Source: Pipra filicauda
Taxonomy: Eukaryota > Chordata > Aves > Passeriformes > Pipridae
Assembly: GCF_003945595.2 (NCBI RefSeq)
Contig: NW_024104378.1
Coordinates: 1,116,489-1,180,488, forward strand
Length of the DNA: 64,000 bases
Reading direction: 5' to 3'
Numbering within the stretch: the stretch's first letter is position 1; each line of letters starts with the position of its first letter. This document shows positions 12,301 to 24,000 of this stretch, one piece after another. The notes below the pieces were generated by a model. It was not told where the DNA came from. It made no database searches and worked only from the letters and a program-made list of their open reading frames with translations. Position numbers and translations under genes: made by a program.

Positions 12301-15300
12301 GCTGTGTTGTATTCTCAGCCACTCTCTGGGAATAAATCCCGTGGGTTTTCTTGGGGTCGGTGCCGCCACAAGAGGGAGTGCAGCGGCTGGGGAGGGCCCA
12401 GGGACACCACACTGCCTGACAGCTGAAGGCATCCCTTACAGGACACCCATCAGCGTTGGCAGGGTTATTAAAAAGCAAAGGCCCACTTGAGAAGAGGATG
12501 AGGCAGGAATATGTTTTGCTTTTAGAGTGGAAAAGCAGTTTTTCCCCTATTCACTCAGTCAAGGCCGAGGTAGTGGTGGGTTAAGCCCACAACTCCTTCT
12601 AGAAGGATAATTATGCATGCTATATTTGCTAGGCAAACATCATGTGCACGTAACACATGCAACAGTGCTGGTGAGTTGCTTGTAAATCAGATAATTAAAG
12701 ATGTAGCTGACTGTAATGTCTTGAAGGAGGCTTAGCATTGGGCAATGACTTTTATTTACAATTTAACAGTTAAACATATTATACTGCATAAACCTTGAAA
12801 TGGCTTGATTATAAAATGTGTTTTGGAAAGTCCATGTGCCTTCCCCACAGAGTGCTAAACCTGGTGAAAAATGGGTAGCATCAATAAACACCAAACCGTG
12901 TACCAATAAATGTGTTCCCTTCATTACTCAAAGAGCCCAGAGCTATGGAGGTATAAAAGGCCCCATTCTCCCCTACAGGGGAATAACACATGTAGGGTAG
13001 AGGAAACTCAATGAATTTCAGCGTGCAGTTTCCTGCTCATTTCCCCATGGGAGGGGGGTGGGTAAGGACTTAGGGCTTTCTTTCTCCATGGAAAAAAATA
13101 AATAGATGCCTCCCTAATTTACAGATGGAACAGCATCTCTAGTTCGTTGTTCTACAGACTGCTTTTGCTGTCATCATTTGGTGCCCCTCACAAATGCATT
13201 TTTTTAAATCATTGGGAAAATAATTTGTGTGTTCCAGTCCTGCCACTAGCACAAGAGGGATGGGAGCTGTGTGTCCGTGCAGCACTCCAGGCACCTTGAC
13301 AGACCTTCACACCAGCACGGTGTTTGGCCCTAAACTTCAGCCTTTGTGTTCTTGCAGTCCTAATGGGCAGTGTGAGATCTGCTATGTTTTTTAATAAATT
13401 AATATTGCAGTGTTGTTATAAAATTATGTGGGATGGTTTTAATGCTCCCTATATTATGTGTGCTTTATGTACACGTATAAAAAATATGCAAAGACAGGGG
13501 TTATGTAATTTCTCCTAAATGTCTAAAGAAACCTGTTTGTCTGATGCAGGTGAGGTATAGTAGCATTTGTTGATTCATACCACTACAGCAGCATCTACCT
13601 TCTTTAGCCCATTAACTGAATTTGGGGACTGCCCCAGACCCAACCTTGTGCACATGAAGGTTTCTAATGGGAGGCAGATGCTGGCTCTGTGGGGGACATG
13701 GAGAAGACTGACAATCTGGTCCATGATTTTCTCTCTGGTTTGAGGTATGTGTGTGTAGGGGGGCATATTGGTTCACACTCTCTTCCTCCCTCTTGCACCC
13801 TACAAAGATGTATTCCTGACAGAGCAGGGTAAAACTGGGGACATTGCAGTCACTGAGTTTCCAAATCTCTTTTTTTTGCAGCAAGATTTCTTCCTTCAGT
13901 TGGCCCACATCTCAGTTTGAGCCTAAGAGACATCTTTTCCCAGACTTTAAATCAGATCCAGAGATGGGTGTATATCTTGACTGTGTTAGTGTATTGACTG
14001 CTTCTAAGTATCTGCAAATTTATGACAACTTTAGTGCTTTCAGATTATTCCCTTTTTCTTAAGTGACTTTTTTAACCTGAAGCTTATCTTGAGTAAGGAT
14101 TTTCCCATGCAGATTTACCTTTGATCTGGAAGAAAAGGTTGAATTTCCTTCAGAGTTTGTTTTTTGTTAAAAAGCTTTCCCTTTTGCACCTGACTTTCTC
14201 AAACACAAATCCCAAACAAAGCATGAAGGCAGAAGTGCTCCCCACCATGCCTTTGCGCAGTCTCTCTAAAAAATCAAAGTGGGAGCTTCCCCAAACATGA
14301 CAGTTGTTGCAGATGCATTGCCCCTGTGTGGCAGATGAGAGAATAAACAACATATGGAAGCACCGAAGTGCTGCTCAATGCTGTACCAATGAGCACAGGA
14401 TAAGAGCTCCTGTAAAACAAAATAGACTTTTTGCCCTAATCTCTTTTCAAGTGCCATAAAATTGGATTTATTTCAGGCATATTTCCTTAGCTCTTGTTTT
14501 CATTATATTTTTCTTGAAGATTTAAGTTGATGTGTCCGAGCACAGACCCCGTGCAATTCCTCAGACAACCAGAAAGATGCTTATCCTGAAAATTCACTTG
14601 AGCTGCTGAATTTCACGAGCTGGCTTTTCCCTTTCCACACTAAGGGTTGATTTCCCTGTAGCGTGGTGGCAGCCAGTGGCTCCTAGCTGTAGTTAATGTT
14701 TGCCCCCAAAATATAGCAGGAGATGTTTTGCAGACCCTTATGAGGCTTCTGCCCTGAGTGCCCTACCCAGGCAGGAGGCTGCTCGGTCGAGAGCATGCTG
14801 TGGTGGCTGGTTTATCCAGGCAGGGGAGACCCTCTCCTGTAAGCACTTCAACACAAGTGTGTCACCTTTGGAAAAGGTGCTTTTGTTGCTAAGTATCTGA
14901 CAAAGTTCTAAGAGCTGATAATTTTGGACTCTTAACATACTCTGTCAGTGAAAGCACAAGTCTGTAGTGGGGATATTTAGTTGTTATTTTCCCTTGTTAT
15001 AGACAGCAGTAAAAGTTATAATAACTTTGTTCTTTTGTTTTCCCCACTTGCAGAAATCCTTATTACCTAAACATCACCTCTGACCTTCTTTTATATTTTC
15101 AGTATGCATTTTATTAACTTCTTTTTCATATGGGACATTTAGGCATCTGCCACTTGGTATAAAGCGAATAAAGTTTGCACTTCTGATGCAAAGACAGTTT
15201 ATACAAAAAAAGTAAAGAAAAAGTTATGGAGATGTGTGAATTAAATCTGTGCATAAAGAGTCAGAGTTTCTTCAGGCTCACTGCTGCAACAAACTTACTG
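9330..15300. other. Non-coding stretch, no gene seen
   Basis: AT-rich sequence with chance frames of up to 115 codons (10323-10734, minus) that match nothing I know. A GC-richer patch at about 12040-12470 explains several overlapping frames there. It contains CCACAAGAGGGAGT at 12366-12379, a weak CTCF-like word with two departures from consensus. No repeat family is clear. Confidence 0.5.
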
Positions 15301-15339
15301 CACTTAATGGAATTCAGCTAGGGAAAGTGGAGTGCATCC

Positions 15340-15960
15340 TTATCCAACCCCCTGCATGCACTTTATGCAGAGACGATAAATTTCAATCAATTGCCTGAGG
15401 AATTTATTTTCACAGCACCTCTTTACTTCCCAGGCTAAGAAACAAAGCATCCGGCCCTTCCCTGCCAGTAACGCTGGAGGTTTTGCATTTATTATGCATT
15501 TGGTGAAACAGTATGCGACAGTGAAAATTTACTAGATGTTGCAGAAAGAAGCAAGGGAAATTTAAAGCACAGCCTAGAAATAAAAAATGAGCACTGTTTG
15601 CATGAACTTTTATTGATTTCTGACAGCCATGTTATTTTCAGGAACAACAGAAGGGAAAAGAATTTCAGTCATTGAATGGATGAGTGATATACTACCCTCT
15701 CCTTTTTAAATTGTCTTATATATTTATTTTTTTGTGCTGGTGTATGCATGTGCAGAAGAGTGTCTACCTAATTGGCCTCAAGAGGGGATTAAACTAAATA
15801 AAATCACAGCCCACAGGGGGCCTCTAAATATGGAATTTTAATTTGAAAATTTTTGTGGGTTCTAGTGTAATTCAAGCTTTTCAAGCTTTATTAGTGCACA
15901 GTCATTTGTGCAGCTTGCAAAGCTCCCATCTCTGTGAGTTTGATATGCCCGCCCCTGCTC
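15340..15960. promoter_or_regulatory. Candidate conserved non-coding element
   Basis: AT-rich, non-repetitive sequence dense in homeodomain and POU-type words: ATTATGCATTT near 15490, ATTTATT and AATTTA runs, GGATTAAACTAAATAAAATC near 15787, and CTAAATATGG near 15824, which resembles a serum response (CArG) box with one mismatch. It lacks simple repeats and coding potential. The sequence style is that of vertebrate enhancers conserved between species, but only alignment can show conservation. A perfect MEF2-type word, CTATAAATAA, lies a little further on at 16024-16033. Confidence 0.3.
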
Positions 15961-16599
15961 AAGGAGAAGACAGAGAGCTCTCTTCAGCTGTGAAACACTC
16001 TCAGTGACATAACAAAAGCCCTACTATAAATAAAACACATGTTCATAACAGAGACAGAAGGCGGCAGAAACAGGCAATGTGCATCCAGGCAGTGACACCG
16101 CTTGAAAGTGGTACTAAACAGAGGTAGTGACAGTCAGGAAGCATCTCTGCTCTGCCTGCCTCAGAGGCACTGGGAGCAGATAGGAGTAAATACCAGTGAT
16201 TTTACATATTCGCTTGTAGGAAAAGTCAAAATATGCAGCTTGATGTAACTAATTGCTGTGGAAGGAAAACGAACCAATAGTGCTCGTTGCTGTGAAACTG
16301 TTAATGGAGAACTTATGGAGAGAAAGTCCGAGTTCTCTCATCCAAATTGGAATGTGAAAGAAATCTGTTGGAAGGTGATGACAGAAATGAAGTAAAACAG
16401 TTGTTTCCTGATCCATGTGCCAGATGTGTCACATACTGTGATAAATAAGATCTGCATCTTACACTCCAGAAATTGGGGAATATTACAAGCGTTTATTATA
16501 GTGAGGTACAAAAAAATGTACTTGAAATGCTTTGTTTCTCCTGGCACCAAGCAGTGAGAAGTTATTGCACAATGCCTGGAGCTGCTAATTCTTTTGTTT

Positions 16600-19060
16600 A
16601 AGTTCAATCCAACACAGCCTATTAAAAGCTTAAATTCAATTTTATTGTTAAGGTATTTATTAACTGATTATGAAAAGACATTAAAGGGTTCTAATTAAAC
16701 TACTAAATTGTTCATTACCTTGACGAATCCCCCATTTTCCAAGACTGACTTTCATAGCATAAAACATCAGGGTTTTAATTTAAAGAATGCCACTCACAGA
16801 AGAACCCCAGCTTTTGTTTCATCTCTTGAGTCAGTCCCAGGCTGCCTTGCTGCTGTTCATAAGCCCAGAGTATCATGGCAGACAACCTAGTTCACTGGTG
16901 GCAGTCTTCTTGGGAAGACTGCTCTGTAGGATTGTGGCATGTTGTCACACATTTGCAGAAATAGCTGCTTGTTGATGTTGGATAACCCAGTCTTATTACT
17001 CAGGAAAAAAGTCGCTGACTTTTGGCCCATAAGCTTTTGAAAATGTGTGTTGTGAACAGCTTGATAGCCCTGCCAAGACTGAGGGCACATGCTTCTGGGC
17101 AAAGCAGATTCTGAGAATAAGTCACAGTTCCCCCAAATTCAAAGCCTGGGAAGACAGAGGAAGAAAAGTGACTGGATCTCCCACAGCAGGTCAGCACAGG
17201 ACCTCAAAGAGTCTGCAGACCCCTCAAGTCAATGATTTTATACAGGCAACTGCCTTGTGCCTTCATCCCGACGGCTGATATTTGGGTGGAGTGAGATGCA
17301 TGCAGGAGGCAGCCCAGGGGGTTGAGTCTCTTTGTGTTTTCCTTTTGGAAATTGCTCTGTTCATCAGAAGGATCGTGTGTCCAGCACCTGCACCAAGGAT
17401 AAAGGGGAGATTGGGTTGTCTACCCAGAAGTCTTATGGCTCTCAGATGGCTCTGGCTGCCTGCATCCTCACAGAGCTCACCTGCAGAGCTGAAATACTCA
17501 GTGGCCTTCCACACAGACTCCATCAGGAGGCTTTTATTATTAGAACAAACAGAATGTACAGGTCTGGTTACCACGGATAGAGATGAAAGCTCGAACTCCC
17601 TGATAAGCATGATTTGGGTGAATCTCTGCAGTCCCAGGAACCTGATGATGAATAGCAATTCACTGAATATGTGAGCTGTCTTTAAAAAGGAAAACCAGTC
17701 TCATGGTTCCTATGCCCACAATGACCCAGGAGAGGGATAGGTCCCTTTACTGTGGTGCTGTGCCCAGCAGTTCAAGAAGCTTTCCCAGCCTGGCTGGGGC
17801 ATTAGCCCATGGTGTGTTCACTCTGTGTGTTCACTCAGAGCTGCAGTGGGTGTCCCGCCTGTCACTGCACTGTGACATGGGAACATTCTGATTAGGATTC
17901 ATCTCACCTGACACTGAGCACCTAACGTAGGCTACAGTGAACTCCACTCTCGAGTGCTTCCATCTCTCCTTTGCTGATGAAGGGATGATGCCTGTAAATG
18001 AAGCCCATCCTGGTTATCACTCATATGTTCCAGGTTTAGTTCAGAGATATTGACTTGAAATGCATTTCAAAGACTGAGATTTATGAAAATCTTGGTTTGG
18101 GAAGGTGTCAGTATCCTGTCTAGGCATGTAAGACATATAGGTGAGTCACAGCTGGGAATATTTCCAAAATCACATTCTCTCCCGATGTCCAGTTTCCCCA
18201 TACAGAGCTCCTCAGAATAGTTTTTGAACTTTACCTTGTAAATTAGTCTGTCCCAATCTAATAATCTGACATCACCTATGGTCTTCATCAGTATCCCACT
18301 AGCCTTTACTCACATTTCAGAGAAAAAGACTTCTGTATCAGCTTTAAAATTCTTGGAAACATCTTTGTTCTTAGTCTACATCTTTGTTTCTGGATGAGTG
18401 TTTGCTTGCCCCATGGTAAAACCCCAATTCAGAGCAGCACAGGTAGGTTTTACTTTGAGACAGGTCTTTCACTTCTCCTGGGATTTGCCTTCATTGATCA
18501 TATGCTCTCTTGCCTTCCCCTTCATTGAAGTTTCCCAGTGAGGTACTGAATTTAGAAACCCCATTGGAAAAACCACTCTTTAGTTTTTGGCAGAGAAGCT
18601 GCAGCTGTAAGTGTTTATGGGAACTAAAGATATCTGATTAGGTTTTTTTAATGCACTGAGCTGCATACCCTCTGGTAACCTTATTATTTGTTATACTGTT
18701 GGAGGCTGTGGAAGAATGGAAAGACTGCAGTTTCTCAGTGGCACAGCTAGTGCTGGCTCACCTTCCAAAATACAGAGGTTCTGTTTCTGTTCAAAAATAC
18801 TTTATTGAAGAAAGTGATACTGCTTTTGACAAAAACAGGCGCAGCCTTACAGTAAGGGCTAGTTAGGCGCCTCAGCAAAATGTTATTGTCATCTGGAGCC
18901 ATGTTTCCCCTTAAGGGATGCATTAGAAAAGACAATGGACAGTAGGCCACACTGACAGCTTTTGAGAGGAAATAAATGAAAGAAATAAAAATTACCACGC
19001 TTTTGTGAAGCTGACATGAAGATAGCTGACAAAGTTCAGTACTTTATGGCTTTGTAAATA
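16600..19060. other. Non-coding stretch, no gene seen
   Basis: Frames on both strands reach 131 codons around 17263-17674, where plus and minus frames overlap almost fully. This is typical of a locally stop-poor, slightly GC-richer patch rather than a gene. There is a small local duplication around 17815-17837 (GTGTTCACTCTGTGTGTTCACTC). Nothing else is recognised. Confidence 0.5.
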
Positions 19061-19089
19061 GCAAAAATATCAGTTGTCCTAGCTTATCA

Positions 19090-19205
19090 CGGAACGTGAA
19101 AATACCTGTAATGCATGACAAGCATATGAAAAGAAAATATATGATGCTGCAGTGAATAGACAATGACAAATGTGGTGAATAATGCATGATGCATATTGCA
19201 TAAGC
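19090..19205. promoter_or_regulatory. Cluster of ATGCAT / octamer-like words
   Basis: Within about 110 bases lie TAATGCATGACAAGCATATG (near 19110) and AATGCATGATGCATATTGCA (19181-19200). These are repeated half-sites of the POU-domain octamer ATGCAAAT / ATGCATAT type, some forming small palindromes (ATGCAT, TGCATATTGCA). This is a plausible POU or homeodomain binding cluster inside non-coding DNA. The repetition is seen; the function is inference. Confidence 0.3.
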
Positions 19206-20734
19206 CAGTGAGTGGTTTCCCCTGAGGCAGGGAATACTTTTGTGTTACTTCTTTATATAGTGATTTGCTTCTCCTAAATGGAGACTCCAGAACCTAAGAC
19301 CTAACAAAAGTCCAGTGTAGTCACTTTGCCATCCTCAGAGGAAGCTAAATTCATTAGGTTCTTCCTTGTTTAGTCTGAAGGATCCTGGAGCAATGAATGC
19401 TAGTGGCCAGGAGTACCTGTTCCGGGAAGGGGATGTTCATCTGCCACTACAGACGCTCCCAGAAGTCTGTTGTGATCCAGAGGTGATTGGAGAGGAGCCT
19501 CAGCTCCATCTGGGGTCTTGGCAGAGTCCAAGCATGGAGATGCAGTGGCAGATGAAGGTAGCTTCATCTGTTCCCTGGGACAGAGACCAAAACCCGAAAC
19601 TAAAACTCACTCAAGACAAATATCCAAAGGACTGGATAGACTGAATCCCTCTCAGTGTTACCAGTGACACTGTGATTCCAGTTGGGTTCATGGAGAATCT
19701 GTGCCACAGAAGTCATGGGCAACAACTTGAGATTGTTTACAACACCGTAGTTCTCAAAGCTTATGCTGTGGTTTTCTTGGTCTAACACAGATAAGCATTG
19801 CCAAATAAACTACATTCCTGACTCTGGTTAGATAATCCAAGTTTGCTCTTTCAATACGAATTCACTGTGAAAATGGCATGATTTGGCTTTTAGACAATGT
19901 ATCTCAACAGCAGGTTTATACAGGAGCCTGGAACATCTCCCTCAAGTTGCTGTGTATTTGGGGCTGTTTTCACCTATGTCAGATAAATTGGAACAGCAAA
20001 CTTTAAGGTCCAGAAAACTTGTAAGATCTCTTCAGAGATCTGTCCTTCACACAGAGCTGCATGTGGCTCAGTGGCCACACCGAGCAGCGTCTACAGCTGC
20101 AAGGGGTGTCCAGTGTGACACAGGGATGGACATGAGACTCCATCCAGTGTTTGGGGGACCTAGGGTAGCTTTTCCTCAGAGCCCCTACCAAAGTTTGTCA
20201 GTTCATATTTCACAATTTGTACTGCTCTTTGTGTTTAGAAAATAAAAGGTGGTCCTCTGTTTGCAAATAGAGCACTGAATATGGTTCAAGTGACCCCTCT
20301 GTGAGAGGAGGGCAGCGTGTGGTGCATGAAAAGCAGAGTGTCTCTAGTGCAGACCTGGCCCTGCCATCAGTCCAGCTGAAGAAATGTGCGCTGGCAGTTC
20401 CCATCCATAGGTGTTACTGACTGACAGATAGCGAATGAGGCAGAAAAATGTCAAAGTGTTAGAAAAGTCAATATTATTAAGACCTTGCTCCCCTCGCTTC
20501 CCTGTTCCGAGTAGTTCCTTGAGTATGACCAATTACATTCTTTTTTTATGACCAGTCAGAAATGCAGTTTTTATTAGCTGGTTTGCTCAATGATTCAAAT
20601 GTATAGACTTTATTTCAGTCTTATTTCAGTTTGAGGAAAGCATACAAGGATTTTTGCTGGCTTAAATTAGTGGAACTGCCCTTTTGGCTGAATGACAGGG
20701 CCCTCGCCTTGCAGAGCACAGCTCCAGCCCCGTC

Positions 20735-21010
20735 TCTGACTTTTCCCTGTAAATTAGTTTGTGAAGTGGTGTTTATTGCTACATTGGGAGGTTAAGACAG
20801 CCTAATTGCATGTTTGTACAGGAGAAAACATCACGCCAGAGCCTTAAGCAATTATTCTTCCCATGTCCTTTCACTGTTTAATCTTGACACTGTTCAGAGG
20901 GAAAAGGAGACAATTTGTCTTCACCCTACAGCCAATTAGCAGTAAAAGTGCAGAATGGCTAATGCAATATCCACTGAAGTGCCATCATCCATTCATCAAG
21001 ATAAGATCCT
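20735..21010. promoter_or_regulatory. Candidate conserved non-coding element
   Basis: Non-repetitive AT-rich block carrying GTAAATTAG, CTAATTGCATG, AGCAATTATTC, GCCAATTAGC and GCTAATGCAATATC, a high density of TAAT-core homeodomain words and CCAAT-like words in 270 bases. No coding potential and no repeat identity are visible. It resembles deeply conserved enhancers in style only. Confidence 0.3.
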
Positions 21011-24000
21011 GAAATAACATGCATCTAGAACCCCTTGTTGGGAATTATTTTGAGTCTAAGCCTGATAGCAGCCAGGGATATCTCCATGATTTATAACCAG
21101 CGTGTGGCTTCAACATCTGACAGTGCTCAGCACCTCTCCTCCTCCTTTTCCTCTCCAGTGGCCATCTTCTCCTTATGGAAAAGCTATTCTCCAGAGAATC
21201 AGTCTTTTTAACAGACCATTGCTCACTAAAATGTTTTGTCTTTCCTAAACAGCTAAGGTGAATCACAGGGAATTGCCTTTCTTTCCCAAGGAGGACATGC
21301 TAAATATAAGCCAGATGAGCAGTGTCTTCTCTGAGTTGACTAAAAAGCATGACACAGCAAAGGTAGTCCTCTGATATGAAAGCCACTGTGTTAGAAAGAA
21401 GAAATCTCTCTTTTGGACCATATCTCATTTATGAAAGTGGTAAATCTCTTAAAACAATTCAGGTCTTGTGCCCCACATTTACATGCAAGAAACCTACAGA
21501 ACCACAGTCAGACGCATGGTAAATGACTGACAACAGTGGACTTCTGGTCATGTACACGTTCTGGATGTCCAGGATTCACTTGAAAGTGTCTGCAGACAGG
21601 TTCTCTTGTTAGTTTTCTTTTTTGTTCACAGAATGCTTCTCTTAAAAATGCTATGCAAAACCCACCATGATCTATCTTCCCTGGGGCCAGCTCAAGAGGG
21701 CCCCAACTATTTTTCACTGGATGCTTAAATATATGCAGTAAGAACAAGCTCATGCTCAAATTTGATTTCATTTGGCAGGGTATAAGTTTTCTGGGCTCCT
21801 GCCCAAGAGTGATCTAGTTCTATATGTTTTAAAAGGTTGAATTCAGCCCCTAACTGTTGGTACAGGCAATTGCATTGCATCAGAAATGGGCGCAACCCCT
21901 AATTTTATCGATCACTAAATCTGTAGTGTGCTTCATCATCCTGACCCATTTTGGTGGAGTAAACAAAGCTTTCCCTCAAAGATGCTGAGTTTTGATACAG
22001 GAAAACTAGATATTTTCAAAGAGGTTTTATTCTCTGGATGGAACAGAAGGGAGACGCCAAGAACATTTTAATGAAATGCTCATTACAGAGAGGATCCAAG
22101 GGAAAAACACTGGCTGCCCTATTCCTTTCCAAATCAACAGACCTGAAGGCTTTTGAAGACTTCAGCATCCATCTAGCTATATATACATACACAAGATATT
22201 CTTAAGCTTCCAACAAAGGGTACGGTGGAGGAGGACTAGTGGTTAGCAAGATGGGAACAGGATTCCGTGTCAAACAGGCCTGGGAAACATGTTAGACTGT
22301 TGCAAAGCTTCAGTTCTGACCTTTCTTTGGGGAAAAAAAAAGTGCTTTATGTAAAACCCCTCAGATCTTTAGCTTCTCAGAGAAAATGTCTTTTGCCAAG
22401 TAACACAGTCACATTCCATACGTCTCTGCCAGAGGGTATGTCCCAGGCCCAATGTGCTAGTAAAATGGGGAGTGTAAATCTGGATAGGATGCTCATGCCA
22501 GCCTTACAGATGTGAGAAGACAGGAGACAGGTTTTAAAAGCTTCACTGCCTTAAAACGCACCTAAGACGGTGGTAGTGGGTGCTGCAGTGCATGTGGAAG
22601 CTCTGCTTCCCAGGTACCCCAGGGACGGGAGAAATGACATCACAATGATATCTTGCTCATCCTGAGCTTCCATAATGTGAATCACAGCAGCATCTGCTGC
22701 AGGGAAGCATTTCTGGAACAAAGGTGTTAAAAACATGACACTTTCCAACCATAGTCTGAGTGGGGAGTTTCAAGCAGTGGAGCACTGACGCCATGTCCCC
22801 TGGGGCCTGAACCACTTCTCTTCTAGGTGTCTGACTGTCAAATGTGCTGCAGCACATGCTTTTCTTCTCTTTCATTTGCTTTATTGAGGATGGCATTGGT
22901 TACAGCTGTTTAAAAAATATCTGAGCAGGTTAATATGGGAAAGGACAGAAGAAGTTCTTGTTGCCCAAATGCAAAACTCAGATGGTTTTCTTTGCAAGGG
23001 TGAAGATCATTAGTGGTTTTTCTTCCTGGGCTGTTTCTGGGGAGGGGAGGCATCTTTGGTGTGAGAGAGCTAGCCGAATGGGCAGTTGGGGATTTTGAAG
23101 CACTGATTGCAGCTCTGGCACTGATTCCCTCTGAAACTTAGCTACAAATTTCAAATTGGAGTCTCTGAAAGGTCGATAATAATAAGTAATAGGGTTGGCC
23201 AGAAAACAAGAATTCTGTTTTGTGAAAAATGTTGCGGTTTCAAAATTTGTTTTCATTCCAGTGCAGAAAGAATATAAGACCTTTCTTCCTTTTTCTTTTT
23301 CTTTTTCAAGGGAGAGGGGAAAAAATAAAACAATAGACAGATTAAAAAAAGACTTAATAGCCTAGTAGGTTAGGGCAATGGTTCAGATGAGGAACCTGAC
23401 CTGATTTGTCCCCATCCAAGTTGAGGTGGGGGATCTTGGCTTTACAAAGTTGATTTTCCCACAGAGTAATTCTATCCCAATGAATAAAAGTATTCTTGAC
23501 AACTTTTTCATTGAAACATTTGTGTTTCTTTAAAAAGTTTTAATGCTATTACTTTATTTTTCTTATTCAGAAAGGGGTTTGGAACATTTCTTGATCATTT
23601 CTAATAATCCCCTGCATATATATTTTTATTATTTATGGCAAATGCCAGATGTGGAGACAGTCCTTCATCTCTCAAACACTATCCAACTGCTTGCTGAAAT
23701 TGGGGGAGGTACAGAACGGCAATACATCTGAATATTTTGCCATTTACATAAGGTTGTTAAAAATTCTGATTGTGTATCTTGTTCTGCAACTTCAGGCAGA
23801 CATGTTAGAAATACGGGTCTTAGCATCTCTGATTTTGGCTCTGCCACCTCTGAAATGTTGATGATAATATTAGGATCTTTTCTCAGCTGACACAGATGTT
23901 GATAAGTTTGATTAATATCTGCACAGCTCCTGGAATATGATGGTTTTAACTGCAGTTTTGAATGCCCCCCCATGAATACCTTGTGGACGAGACAGTCAGA

